A DNA stretch of 64,000 bases, from the NCBI GenBank assembly GCA_018105865.1, contig CM030834.1:8704668-8768667 (forward strand), written 5' to 3'. This DNA comes from Metaphire vulgaris. Its lineage: Eukaryota > Annelida > Clitellata > Crassiclitellata > Megascolecidae. The position numbers and the translations under genes were made by a program. Positions within the stretch are counted from its first letter, which is position 1. Each line of letters starts with the position of its first letter. The notes below the pieces were generated by a model. That model searched no databases, was not told the DNA's origin, and saw nothing but the letters and a program-made list of their open reading frames with translations. Below, one piece after another: positions 43,850 through 57,242 of the stretch.

Positions 43850-46800
43850 GGACATTTCTAGAGAGCAAATATACGTAAAGCAGTAAATGCACTAATGTCA
43901 GTTGTGGACCAGACAGAACTACAATGTCTTCAGTTGCTTTCTGAAAGAGAGTAGTGTTACTGCTGGAATCAGGGGAATGCATTGTTGCTGGCAGACTGTT
44001 CCAAACGACCAAGCCAGCAACAGCCAGGTTGCGATCACCCGTAGCCTGTCTAGGTTTGAGGTACTGCAAGTATGCTGGTCAGGGCAGAGTGCAGATGTGA
44101 CAGACCAGGTAGCTTGACCGTCAGGCATAATATATCAGTCAGATATGGTGGAATTAGACTGCATTGAGCCTTGAACAGGGACCATATTATTGAGCCTTGA
44201 ACAGGATGGTCTGAGTTTTAAGTCACGTGTTGAATGACCGGGAGCCAGTGGAGCTTCTGTAAGACTGGCGTAATACGATCAAACTTGCCTCTCTGGATCA
44301 CCAAGCATGCAACTGCTTTCTGAACAAGTTGAAGTTTGTAGCAGATGGTCGTTGATGTCGTAAAGGCTGCTATTGCAGTACTGGTAGTCAAGTTTATACA
44401 GTAGCTGATGAATGCTTGAGCCAGCATCCTAGTTGCATCTGAGGTCAGCAAGTTCCTCACTGCCTGCAATTGACGTAGCCACTGGACCACCATGCCACCT
44501 TACAAAATCAGTTTTCACAGTTTTACAGTAGAACATATGAGCTACATTTTTATAAGCAAAAAATTTCTGTATAACGGATTTGAATATATGACATCAATAG
44601 TGACTGAGTTTCAGATATTATGCGATGTTAACATTGGTGTCATTAATACAGGCTTGACTATAAATTGCAAGTTCATTGGCAATATAAAGAGTTTTCCTCC
44701 ATTTAAAAGAGTAACTACTCTAATGCTAGAATGTAAGTGGCAGTGGCGATGTTTCCCTCCCGCAATATGGCCTACTAGCTTCTTCTCTCTGCCTGCCTGC
44801 CTCTCAGTTTAAAAGTGTGAAAGGCATGTTTTACTTATCTGGGTCCTAGAGAGACTTTTGTAAGTCTGTCCAAATAGGCATTAGCAGAGCACGGAACAGA
44901 TGCAGCTCAGTGCTGTTCTATTACTCAACACTGTATTCACATTAAGCATTGCCATTTAGACAAAGACCTAAAGAATGGACTGAATCCTAAAGTTATTCAG
45001 ATATACCTCACATTTTAACCCCTTACCTGTGGAATTGTTTTTCTTTTCAAAAATTCCCCACCGACGTGGAATTTTGTTGGGAAAAATTTGGGGCTAAAGC
45101 TTTTGTTGTGTTATGTTATTATCTCACGCTATTTTCATGTGACCTAGTTTCAATGAGTTGCTTAGTCATTGACTATTGGCCCGGCATATCTTGGGATCCG
45201 TGATATATGATTGGAAACTGAAAGTAATTTTTGGACATAAATAGGGACTTTCCCGAGGTTTATCTCGTCCCGAGGTTTATCTTGGAATCCACCATTTGCG
45301 ATTGGCTTCCGCTGCCCGAGTTGTCTCGGGACCCGCCATAAAGGGGTTAATAGATGAATACAATTTTGAGACTGGAATAAAATTGATTAATGAAATGAAT
45401 GAACTAAATAGTGTTTGGTTTTTTGTTATTTGAAAGATAATTTACTGTTTTATTTTTTTAAATTCTTGAATTACATGTTTGATAAATCTTTGAAGGCAAA
45501 AACCCTCATATTTTCTGCCATTAGAACAAGAGGTTCATAGTAACTGTAAGGCTTCTCTTTATAGGACCACAAACCTGCAACAGACTAACTTAAATCAAAT
45601 TGTAAAATATAGGACTTGCAGATAAATCCCATGTTTAAGGTTGTTAAAGGTTAACCGGTTAACTGGTCCTAAGAGGAAGGACTGCCCCTTTTAACCTTGA
45701 CCGATTAACGGTAATTTCAATTTGAAAACATCAAATGCTTTGATGTGGGCCGCAGGACACTGGCATAGGCAGGACACCTGCATAGGCGCGCGCAACATTA
45801 AAGCGCTTTGATGTAGCCGTGCAGGACGCCGGCAATGGAGCCGGCAACATCAAAGCACTTTGATGTAGGCATGACACCAGACTGCCGCTAACGACCGGTT
45901 AACAGATCTTTTTTGAACGGTTAACCTGTCCTTTAAAACCAGCAGTTTTAACAACCTTAGTCTAGTCTAGTCTTGAAAAATTGAGTCTGCTCTGTAATGC
46001 AAGTTTTTGGGGGTTAGGTGCTTGGCAGTACTACCAGTTGACCCGGGTTTTAGCAGTGGCTTTCCTGTCAAATGTTAATTAAACTTCCCCTCACTGTTCT
46101 CCCTCATGTCAATGTTGTTGCCAAACTTTAATGGATTATTTGAACTCAGAAGTAACTGTCTGGATTATAGTAGCTTCAAATTATTCACTGTCCTAGTGCA
46201 GAGGTATAAGGGTTCAACTGCTTTATGGATGTTGGGGTGCCATTTTGCATTTTGGTATATTAACAAAAAACCTGGAAACAACTGTAATTACCAGGTTCGG
46301 TTTGTGAATGGTAACAGTTGAGGTAATTTGAGATGGTATTAATTTGTTGTCAATTATCTAGTAATGGTAAATTAAGAAACTTGTTGTTAAGGTTTATGTT
46401 CGTGTTAGAGATGGTGTGCTTATTTGAAAAATTGGAATTTCTATAGACAAATGAAGCTTATTCATGTTAGTATGGTCTTGATGAAGTAATGGGCCTTTAT
46501 GCAATTTCTTAGATTGATAGGTCCAATAATGTTGATTATAGTCATAACAGCCAAATATGACTTTAAATTTTTTATTTAGGACATACCTGAGAGAGTTAGA
46601 TCAATCAATGCTCACCTGTTAGATGACTTAAGAACTCTCCCTCATAGGCTAGATTTGTTTGTTTAAGTAATACTGAAAGCTAGATTGAGATAAGAAAAAT
46701 AGATAGCTTTTGTTTGAGTGATTGTTTGTTTAAAGATAATGAGCTAGGAACTTTTTACAGTAATGGACAGAGCCCTAAGGTTGATATGGGGATACAGTTC

Positions 46801-49800
46801 TCATGCTTCATAAGCATAAAATCTAGGAAATACATTTTACAGTATCATAATTAATTAATTAATTAAATTTTGATTGTCGTTAATTTAAACATAATCTCAA
46901 GAAAAGGAAATCTCTGTTGCTTCATCAGCTGCCTTTCTCTCGCTTGGAACTCCTTTGGACAAAACACACGCTTGAAATTTCACGTTGTCAAGTTAATAGT
47001 GGAGCTACCGATCTACTTGATTGTTTATAGGACTGTTTATTCTGTTTTCATATATACTGGTCATTTTAAATCAACATTAACAATGGTAATGCACAAAACT
47101 CAAGAGAAACAAATGTTAAGCTACAGTAAAAAAATGTGAATAAAGTGAAAAAAATTTGGCAGCAGAGCGACTAAGAAAAAAGAGATTAATATGCATTCAG
47201 ACTTGACAATAACAGAAAAATATACTGTAGACTACAAAAAATCATGGTTTGACTCAATCTAATGCTGGATGCATTCAGATCATGCACTTACTTTTACCAA
47301 GTCATTTTAGACAAGAACAACTTTTATAGAATTTTTTTAATATAAAGCCATGAGTTTTTAAAAATATTTTGTATAGATTTTAAATCAGGAAAACATTCAG
47401 CTAATTCAATATAATCATTGTTAGGTGAGGAGTGAGAGAGTCATTAATATTTCAATTTAGAAAAGTGATTGGAGTCTGTCATTCAGGTTAACATACAGTA
47501 TATCAATTGTAATTGTTTACTGGTCTTTTGGCTTCATTGTCTGAAGTTAAAATGCAGTAACTCCACACAAAAATAGTTTGTGTTTATATGCTTTTAATTT
47601 AACAAATATATTTTTTTAAATTTTAAGCACAATGGTGGTTGAGAGAGTCATTAATGATTAAACAGTGACATTTTTGTACCTTTGATCTTCTGTCCTGCTA
47701 TTGCTGATGATAATAGTAACAGTAATATTATTATGATTGCAATAACAGTAATGCTGTCCTGATTAAGATAGTAGTGATATTGTTCTGTTATTAAAGATGT
47801 TCACTATAATTAAAACTGTTCAGATAGTTTCATTTTGAAAATATGGACCGAACCATTCTGGTCTTGTTGGTTTAATAATCCTCTAATGTTACTCATTTGC
47901 TAGTTAGTAATCAGACTGTATGTAGGTTGGTGCAGGGGCGATGGCATCATATATCTGCTCTCCTAAATAGAAGAAACTAGGATTGGAGCTGCTCATTTGA
48001 CCTGGATGATGGACCATTTGTCTTCTGGATTTGATTTTCTCATGTATTATTTGTCAGGACCAGTTTCTGCCTGGTACCGCTCAGGCCTTCCCCTTGCATG
48101 GGCCAATTAGAAGCACCGCCCTGTGGGGAACCCCTGGGCTTCTGGCCATATCAGATCATATTATGTTCAGAAGCATTTTGCTGAGCTATAATAATCTTGA
48201 AAACGTATTTAAAACCCAGATCAGAAGCCTGCAGTGAAAGGCATTGTATATGTATGCTCCTGTTTATGTGTGTTACGAGTATATTCTGCATTTGGAATAT
48301 GCAGAAATAAATTGCTGCAGAAGGTTACAATCACTGTGTTGATTATTTGAATGTCTGCGGTGACTTGGTAAGTTGCAGCTGTATGATACTGCAGTGTTTC
48401 GTCATTGTAGTCATCGTCATAATTATCATCGTAGTCATCATAGTGATCATAATCATCTCATGATCGTCATCATAGTTTCAAATGGTATAAGCAATACAGT
48501 TATTAATACTTGGTGCAAAGATGACTAAGGCTTCAGTTGTGGCAGTGCACCAAATGGGTTGGCAGAAATTTTAACAGTGCCAATGATATTCATCAGAGTG
48601 AGGTGCAGTGAGGCAGACTTTAGGGTCATCATAACATGTTGGATTTCTAATTTGCTGTTTTAGTGGCTCAGTAGATTGTCAAATCTGCATGTAAGTGATA
48701 ATGGGACAGAGCATGTTCTTGTTCCTAGTAAATCTTGCTCAGCATGAATGCTTAGAAGAATTAAGCTTAGGTTTCCAGTGTTCTGTTTGGTCAGAATGTA
48801 GAGGTTTATATACTAGAATACTTGTTTAGAATTACAGTAATTCTGTAGTCAACAGGTAACAAGTGTAAGTTCTTGACTGCACTTGTGACATAATCTATGT
48901 AATGGGGTTTGGTACTAATGGTTGGGACAATTGTAACAAATGAGGTTTTGGATATAGCAATTATTTTGTTGAATGAAAAATTATCAATAAGAATTGGCAT
49001 TATTTCTGAGCTGAAAGACAATTATTGAGGGGTTTGAGTGTTTTCTCAATACAAGTGGTAGCTACTGGTAACCTGAAGCCTCTCCTTATTATGCTGTCCA
49101 GTGGACAGGTGTTATGATCACCAGTGCTTGGTAGGGTGAAACATTGTCAGCAGAATGCCATATAGAGTAGACACCACTAGACATCCTTGTGCATATAAAT
49201 ATATTAGTGTCACTGCCTTGATTTATCAAGCAGATGTAGTATGTGGACATGTTTCGTTTCGTGATGTGAATGACAAAGATGAGAAAGATATGATATGAAA
49301 CCCTGTAGTTGTTGGCAATTGTAAGTAATTGTTAGTTGTTTTAGTAATTATATTAAAATGTCTTTGTTAAAGCCCTGTCTTGGTATTTTTGTTAAAACTT
49401 GACAACATTGATTTGCATTAGTTTATATTGTGTTTATTTTGCTGGGGCAAAGCTAGTGATTGACATTTGAAGGAATAAGATCAGTTGCAGACCATTTGTA
49501 TGTGGTCTGGTATTGGAATAGGCTTTAAATGTTCTCTGAATGTTTTTACTGATGTTTAAATTTAAAAGACATTTAACAGTTATTAATGATCAAGATTTTG
49601 TACATATTTATTGTTTAAATATATTATATTAGTAACAAACCAGAATTCTGGAGTTTTTTTTACCATCTTGACACTTCTTGGTTTGCAGTATTGCTTTCTG
49701 TTGTTGCTGTCCTTCTGTGCATGTTCCTACTGATAATTTTCAGTTTGATGACTGTAAAATAGTTTTATTGCCATTTGTTATAAATGAAAGGCCATATGGT

Positions 49801-52800
49801 GATCAGTCAATTTTATGTTACTGACAATTTTTATAGGTTCCCTTTGCCATTCCTTAATCAGGCACAGGATATGATGTGTGGCCTGTGTAGCCTCATATCC
49901 TCTGTAGGTGAAATTATCTTTGTTAATATTTATCTGCTTGCCTGGAGATAGCTTTATTGCCTGTTCATAAATGATTCTTTTGCTCTTCAGTTCAACAGCA
50001 GCTGCCTGAACTGTGGTAAATACTGACAAATTTGTCTTGGTGCTAATTTATTTAAACGTGTTGCATGCTGATATTTTAAGTGAAAGGATATGTAGATTGA
50101 TCTAGGGTAATATAGGCCAATAAGGTTCTATTAGAGTTTTTCTTTTAAATGGAACATTTAAATTATGGTTTGTAATATCAGGAGTATGAGGGATCATAAG
50201 CCGAAATAAGTTATGTGGGTGAGGTAGATTGTGCATGTGGCTTCTGATATGGCAGCATATTGCTCAGTTCTTATTTTCTTATTTTCTTACCTATTCTTTT
50301 TTTCAGACGACAGCAATGGCCATTTTCATCGTCAGCTGAACACGTCATCTACTTTAGAGTATGAGCCAATCCATGCAAACGTTGCACTTCTTAAAGCCGA
50401 ACTGAAGGCCATCACGAATGACCGAGACATTCTGAGGAGAGAGTTAAGTAAGATGCAGGGTCAGCTTGAAAGTTACCAGCAGCTTGGATGTTCCAGTGTC
50501 GAGAAATTAGCGTCGAATCACAGCTACGAGTGGTTGAAATCACAGTGTGATCAGGCTATGAGTGAGCTTCAGTCATTGAAGGAACTGCACAGTGATACAG
50601 TATGTATCTATGCCTTTATAGTAAAACTCCATTAGGTCCATTAGCATGCATTTTGCAGGACAATAGAAAAGTGTTCATGTTAACCAGTTAAATCATTTTT
50701 ATTGTAATTAGTACCATAGGCGTTATAAAGTCTATATATATATATATAATTATATATATATATAATTTTATATATATATATATATGTACTTATATATATT
50801 ATTGTATATATTATATGCATATATACGTGTGTGTGTGTGTGTCTGTTTCAATAGCCTTATGTACAGTGATGGGCAACTAACTAAAAACATTAGTTAAACT
50901 ATAACTAAATTTAAACTAGAGATAAGTAGTTAAACTTTTAGTTGCAAACTAACTTTCTAAAATAGTTAACTAAACTAAAAAACATAGTTAAACTTTTTGC
51001 AACTAATTTTACAACTATTTCCCAGGTATCAGGTATGTGTTCATGAAAACAAAGACGATGCTCGCAACATGAACATATCAGTCAATGAACCATTGATATC
51101 ATTAATTACTATCTATTTAATATTTAAGTCATAGTCTAGACTGCAGCATCAGAAGTTTGTCAAGTTTGTTTGGAAAAAAATGACCCAGAAAAGAATAGAT
51201 TGAAAAGGGACTGTAATTGAGAATTCGGGACACCAACTAAAAAGTTTTAGTTAAACTATTTAGTTATTAACTAAAATTTTTCAGTTAAACTAGCATTTTA
51301 ACTAAACTATTTATATTTAATTAAACTATAAAGATGACTAAAAAATTTAGTTAAACTTTTAGTTAGTAACTAATTAGTTAACTAGTTGCCCATCACTGCT
51401 TTTGTACAGTTGTGCACTTTATGTTGTAAGATATTATAATTGCTTTAAATATTTTACAAGTTGGTTTGGCAGTTGTGGTATGGACGTGTGTGGCCTGTAT
51501 CTGTTTTGAGTTAAACCTTGGTTGTGCAAGATAGATCTGAACTCATATAGAACTTCTGATATACCAGTAGGCTCAGGCAAGTCTTTTTCATTTGGCTACT
51601 TTGGAAATCCAACTTCCAACTGAAAATGCCCACTTGGTTAATGACACTTCAGTTTACAATCATCACCAGCACCAGGAACAACTCATTGGCTTTTTATGTT
51701 CCAGCATTTCCACAGTAGTAGACTGACTATACAATACATTACTTGTATTGTGACTAGTATGGTTATCACTTGAAATGCCCTTTAACAAATCGTTTTGAGT
51801 TGACCATCAGTGTGTTTGTTATACCTGTGATGTATTTTCTAAGCTCAAGTATTGTTGTAATCCATTGTTTTTGACTTTTATATTCCTTCTAAATTCTTTA
51901 TAGCAGGAAGACTAATTTATATTTTTCAATTACTGTGAATGTGTTCTTTCATGCATTTAAAGAAATTGATTTAAATAACTATTATATGTTGAGAGCAAGC
52001 ATACAATATTTAGAGAATTTCAAATTGTGATATCACATATTTGGGACAGAAATATTGATATGTAAGGGCAGAGACAAGTAAGTAAGTAAGTTTGAGTGCA
52101 AAAATCGTATGTTTGAAATGATTAAACCAACTAGAAATGTCACAAGAATTTGTTTTAAATTCTTATTATATTGATTTTACAGTATTGTGAACAGATACAT
52201 TTGTATTTGGTTGTTTTGTGTGCAAAGCTTAGAGGCCAGACATATTATTGCATAATTCCTATAGCAAGTAGTTATCTAGAACTAGGGCTGTACTGAATTC
52301 CGGCAATGGCAAAGTCAAATTCTAGCCATCTTCACAAATCCGGCTCTGGTCAAATTCTGGCTGGATTTTGGCCAGATTCCTACTGCCTAAACATGGGAAT
52401 TTTCTTTGCAGTTTCACCTTAAGTACTAAGTGCAGTTATAAGTTTTAACATATAATTATCTTAAATAATGAGTAATGAATAATTTTTCTGATTAACCTCT
52501 TCCAGGACAGCGCCGTTTATAAACGGCGCGTGTCAATTGTTTGCCAACAGACAGTGCCGTTTATAAATGGCGCGCCACTTCAGCGTCTGTTCCGCAACAG
52601 GGTTCGCTGTATATAAACGTTCTAATGTAATAATGCGATATAGTTGTTATCCATTCGGTAGATGGTAGCTCTTTTTTTTAGCAATTGTGACCAGTGTAGG
52701 CTAGGAAAATAGGTTTTATTCAACAGAGGGTCGGATTGTGGCTTTGTAAAAGTGTCATTTCCAGGGTTCGAAAAATCCTAACTACCCCAAATGTGGTCCG

Positions 52801-55800
52801 ATCTTCAAAATTTTAAAACTGTTCTGTTCCAATTACACCCCCTCTATAACTTTGCCGCTCACGAAAGGTTGGTCACCGCTGAAAACGTTTTGCTATTGAG
52901 CTTGGAAAAAAAATTTGGAGAGGGGACCGATTTTAGGTTGTAGAGTGGACCCTACCCCCCAAATTTTTTTTGCACAGATGGTTCGAAAGACCAATAAAAA
53001 TGCTAAACAATGGTGCAAACCTCATTTCTTTAGCTTCTATATAGCCTGAGATGTACTAAATTTACAACGTTTATGTTCACAGTTCATATGAACGCTTTTC
53101 TCCAAAATTAATTAAACCGAATGGGGACGACTTTTAAAATTTAATTAAACCATTAAAGGGTTAAAATAAGTATAATAATAAATACAATAATTTATTAGTG
53201 GAGTTAATGCTCATTTGAACAGGCAATTTAGCTATGTACCACTACAATACCAGTCAAGTTTTGTAGTTCAACACCACTTATTTGTAAATCTGTCTCTGGC
53301 CTAAATTGAAATCCTAAGTTGAAATCCGGCACAGCCCTACCTAGAATCAGCTTTAGTTGTTTTATGGCCTCCTGTTGCAGTATGTATGCAGGCCCAACTG
53401 CTCTAATTCTTCTTAGCGAATGCTTTCCTTCCTAAGCCAGGCAATGACATGAGGCTGAGCCTGGTGTGAGCTTCTGAGTCCTTCAGGGAAGCTTGTTCAG
53501 GGTCACTCATCACCAATGTGTGACATTGTCTGTCTGCTACCACACTGCTCTAATAATGATAGTGCTTCCCTATATTAGGACTGAAATAGCTGATGTTGAC
53601 ACATCATTGGTATTGCTGTTTGTTGGTTTATACAGTTGAACAGGGCCAATACTAGACTTTATGCCGAATTTCATTGGCTCCCAACTTTTATAGAAATTTT
53701 TGTTTCCTTTACAGTTTTTGTGAAACTAGATGATTCTTACATGCTGACCATGAATATGTATTTGAAATTTCTGTATTGCATAAGTTTAAAAAAGGAACTG
53801 CAGTCACTCATTGGCATTGTAACATCTCCACTTTCCAGGCCTACACTACAATATTGTAGCATAAGCAACACAAAAGACAATTAGAAATGTTTTGCTACAT
53901 ATTTGTGTTTGCAGTTACTGTACAATGCTTTGCCTGTCATTGTTTAACCGTAGTAATGTAATGTGTAATGTAATGTAACAATGTATAGCACCTCTTCTGA
54001 AGAATCACTCAGAAGTGCTCTCACTGCAATTACCGCATAAGTGCAAATTGATAAAAGATTAGGTTTAAGTCGTTTCAAAAAGTCTTCCAGCATTGACTGA
54101 CTCCACTTTCCCTGCTAGCATTTCTCCATGTTGTTTGCAATGTCTTGGCGAAACCTTCCCCACGTTGGCTACTGATGGCAAAGAGATCATCTGGTAAGGA
54201 AGAAATCTTCAGTGACATGTTGCAGTTCATTGCCTTTTATGCCTTGAGCAGACTTTCATCCTTGCAATCTGATCCCAGGTGGCAGTCTGTCTGATGCTTG
54301 ATAAATATAAATCTCTAACAAGGTTGTTGAGCTCTGTCTGACAGATTAAACAAGGACAGTTGAATGTTCATGTCTCAATTCTTATGCATGCTGTCAAGCT
54401 TAGTTTCTGTGCTTTTAGAGTGAAGTTGCCACAAACACAACAAAACATGCCACAACTATTGTGCATAATTTCAGATATTATATGCAGGGCTAGTGTATTG
54501 TCTGTTTGTGCAGTGGTGCCAATGGTCTAGGGCTCCTTTAGTATCGAACTAGTGACCTTCGGGTCTCCAAGACAATGTTTTTACCACTGCTATTTTCATG
54601 CCCTATGGTCGTACTACTTGAAAACTATATATTTACGCTGCATTCTGTATATCTGTAGTGCGTTGTGCTCTGAGAGAAGATTTGTTTGCATAAACCATTG
54701 GAGGCTATTTGACAGCGGCTGAATCTGTTGATAAGATGTGTGCTGGGGTTGGAGCACAGAATTCATGGGAACATAAGCATCTATACCTATTGTACTTGTA
54801 GTGTTTTATTATACTTGTAGTGAAGAACAGTAGACACCACTTTGCAATTGATGACTCAATTGCCACATGGGCTTGTAGGTCATTGATATTTGAAGGCAGT
54901 TTATCTGTGGGTGGTAGAGAGATGGTTAAAACTTTGGATATGGTCTAGAAAAGAAAAGAAAAAAAAACCCTGCATTGAATCTCAGTTATCAAAGCAGAAT
55001 GAGATTTCAGAAAATTGTAAAAGACTTTTGTAAGAAATTCAGAAATTTTTATGAATAGTTTTTTACATGAAGGATTATGACTGATTTAACATCTCAGTAT
55101 TAATGCATTGTGTGATGTAGCCCATTTTACCAGACAACTATAGCCTACCTACTATACTACTCTTTGATTTGTTGATTTTTAAAAATTGTTAATTGGTGTC
55201 AAATTCATATATGTTTAAAAATCAGCAGGTGCAGTTTATATTTTACGTAGGCGTTTATACTCCTTCCACTCATAAATTATACAGGCAACAGTGTGTGATC
55301 TGTATTCTGTTGAGTTGGCAAGCCAGCTGTCCCAGTGAAAGTTGACTGTTTGGAAGGCTAAATAAATTGATTTTATTATAGTGTACTGTAATAGTTATAT
55401 AGAATTTTGGAATAGCAGAAGAGTGAAAAGGTAATTTTTCTGTTCTTACGGGTTAGAAACAGGTGAAATGTGCTTAGTTATTTGCTGTCTAATTTTGTTT
55501 GTATTATATTTTTATGAACGTTTGTTTTGTTCTTTGTGTGCCTTTAAGGTGAAGAAATGTGACAGTGCAATGAATCGAGCTGATTTATACAAGCAGCAGT
55601 ATGAAAAAGCAAAAGACACCAATGCAATGATGAGGTCCCAGTATGCAGAGGCTATGGCCGAAAGACAGCACCTGGAGGATGAGAGACAGGAGCTGCGACG
55701 GTTAAACGAGGTGGATCGCAGAGAGATCGATGAACTTAGGAAGCAACAGCACGGAGCAATCGGCCAAGGAACCTCGTTTGACGAATTCAGTGTTGTTTAC

Positions 55801-57172
55801 GACAAGCTGGTGAACAGGTACGATGTTCTGAAGAAAGACTATGAGGCGCTGAGAAAACAGTATAACGACTCGGTGTCTGCCGTTGGAGCGGCTTCAGCTA
55901 AGGTTGAGGCAATCCAGGAAGAAAACCTCCGTTTGCGCAAACAGAATGGTACGCTATACGAAGACAAGAAATCTCTGCAGCACCATCTGTCGCACAACCT
56001 CCTCAATTTCGGCCTAGAAAAGAAGAGCATCGTCCACGAGCTGACAAAGACGCAGCAGGAGAAAGAGGCAGTCGAGCAGCGTCTGTCGCAGGTACTGGCA
56101 GAGAAGTTGAAGGAGATGAAGGACCTGAACCGGCTTAGAAACGAACGAAATGAAGCGTACAAGGAGTACAAGCTCGTCATGTCGGAGCGTGACACCGTCC
56201 ACAAGGAAATGGAACAGCTGCAGGACGTTATCACTGAATTGAACGGCAAAGTGGCAACACTCGTTAGCGAAAAGTCGTCTGCTGTCAACGAAGTTGGTCG
56301 CCTGCGCCAGATGCTCAGAACCGACGCTTCAGAGGGGCGGAATCTGGAAATGGAGCAGGAGAAAATCCTCCGTGACTTTGATCAAATGCTGGAAAGAACC
56401 AGCTCAGACAGAGAGTCATTCAATCCGTATTCGTCAAACAATAAGGGAGAAGTCCTTGTACAGTTTCCAAGGGACAACTCCTGTAAGGAACTTGAAATAT
56501 TACGGAAAGATCTTGAAAAAGCGCAGAATGAACTGATGGGTAAGCATTGAATTCAGGTTTTGATCTTGCAGTAACTTAATTGTGGAGTAATGATTTTTGA
56601 ATCCATAATCAAGTTATGTGATTGATGTTTGTTGATTTAAGATCATTTAAAATTAAGAGGCTGAAAGCAGTGTTCATGCAGCCATGTTTAATTGCATATA
56701 CCAGTCACATTTTCATTCTTATAATCCATACATGTCTAATACGGGTAAAAAATATGGCTTTAGGTAAGTTACATTAGTATATATTTTAGTAAAGAGTTGG
56801 TATTACATTATCTGTGTAAAGTGTTGTAGCTACATTCTTGTGACATTGATTGGCTAAGTTATAAATGAAGTCTTGTTCAGTGTAGAGTTATAACGATGGT
56901 AGTACCATAATATGCAGTAATTAATTACAGCGGGAACGTTTTGAGCGATTCTTCAGAAGAGGAGCCATACATATATTCTGTTGCATTACATTACATAATG
57001 CACTGTTCATAGATTCGAATTGATCTGTTTCAATAACATTTTCCCATTTCTCGCAGACTTTTGCAGAATTCGGTATTGGATGATGATAATGATTAGTGAT
57101 GCCATTTGACATGTGATTGATGATGCAATTAGTGATGCACTTCTTGTATACTTAAACATTATTGAAATTGTC

Positions 57173-57242
<70 letters not shown>

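Larger units (their letters stand above)
31920..50306. other. DLG5 first coding intron, 18.4 kb
   Basis: AT-rich intron with a pile of elements described separately (32816, 34662, 37843, 42991, 43760, 45019, 45636). The stretches 39.1-42.9 kb and 46.0-50.2 kb show nothing recognisable beyond a partial hAT-type end (AGCGGTTTTCAACCTG at about 39527) and a (TC)n-like run near 41960-42030. Confidence 0.65.
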
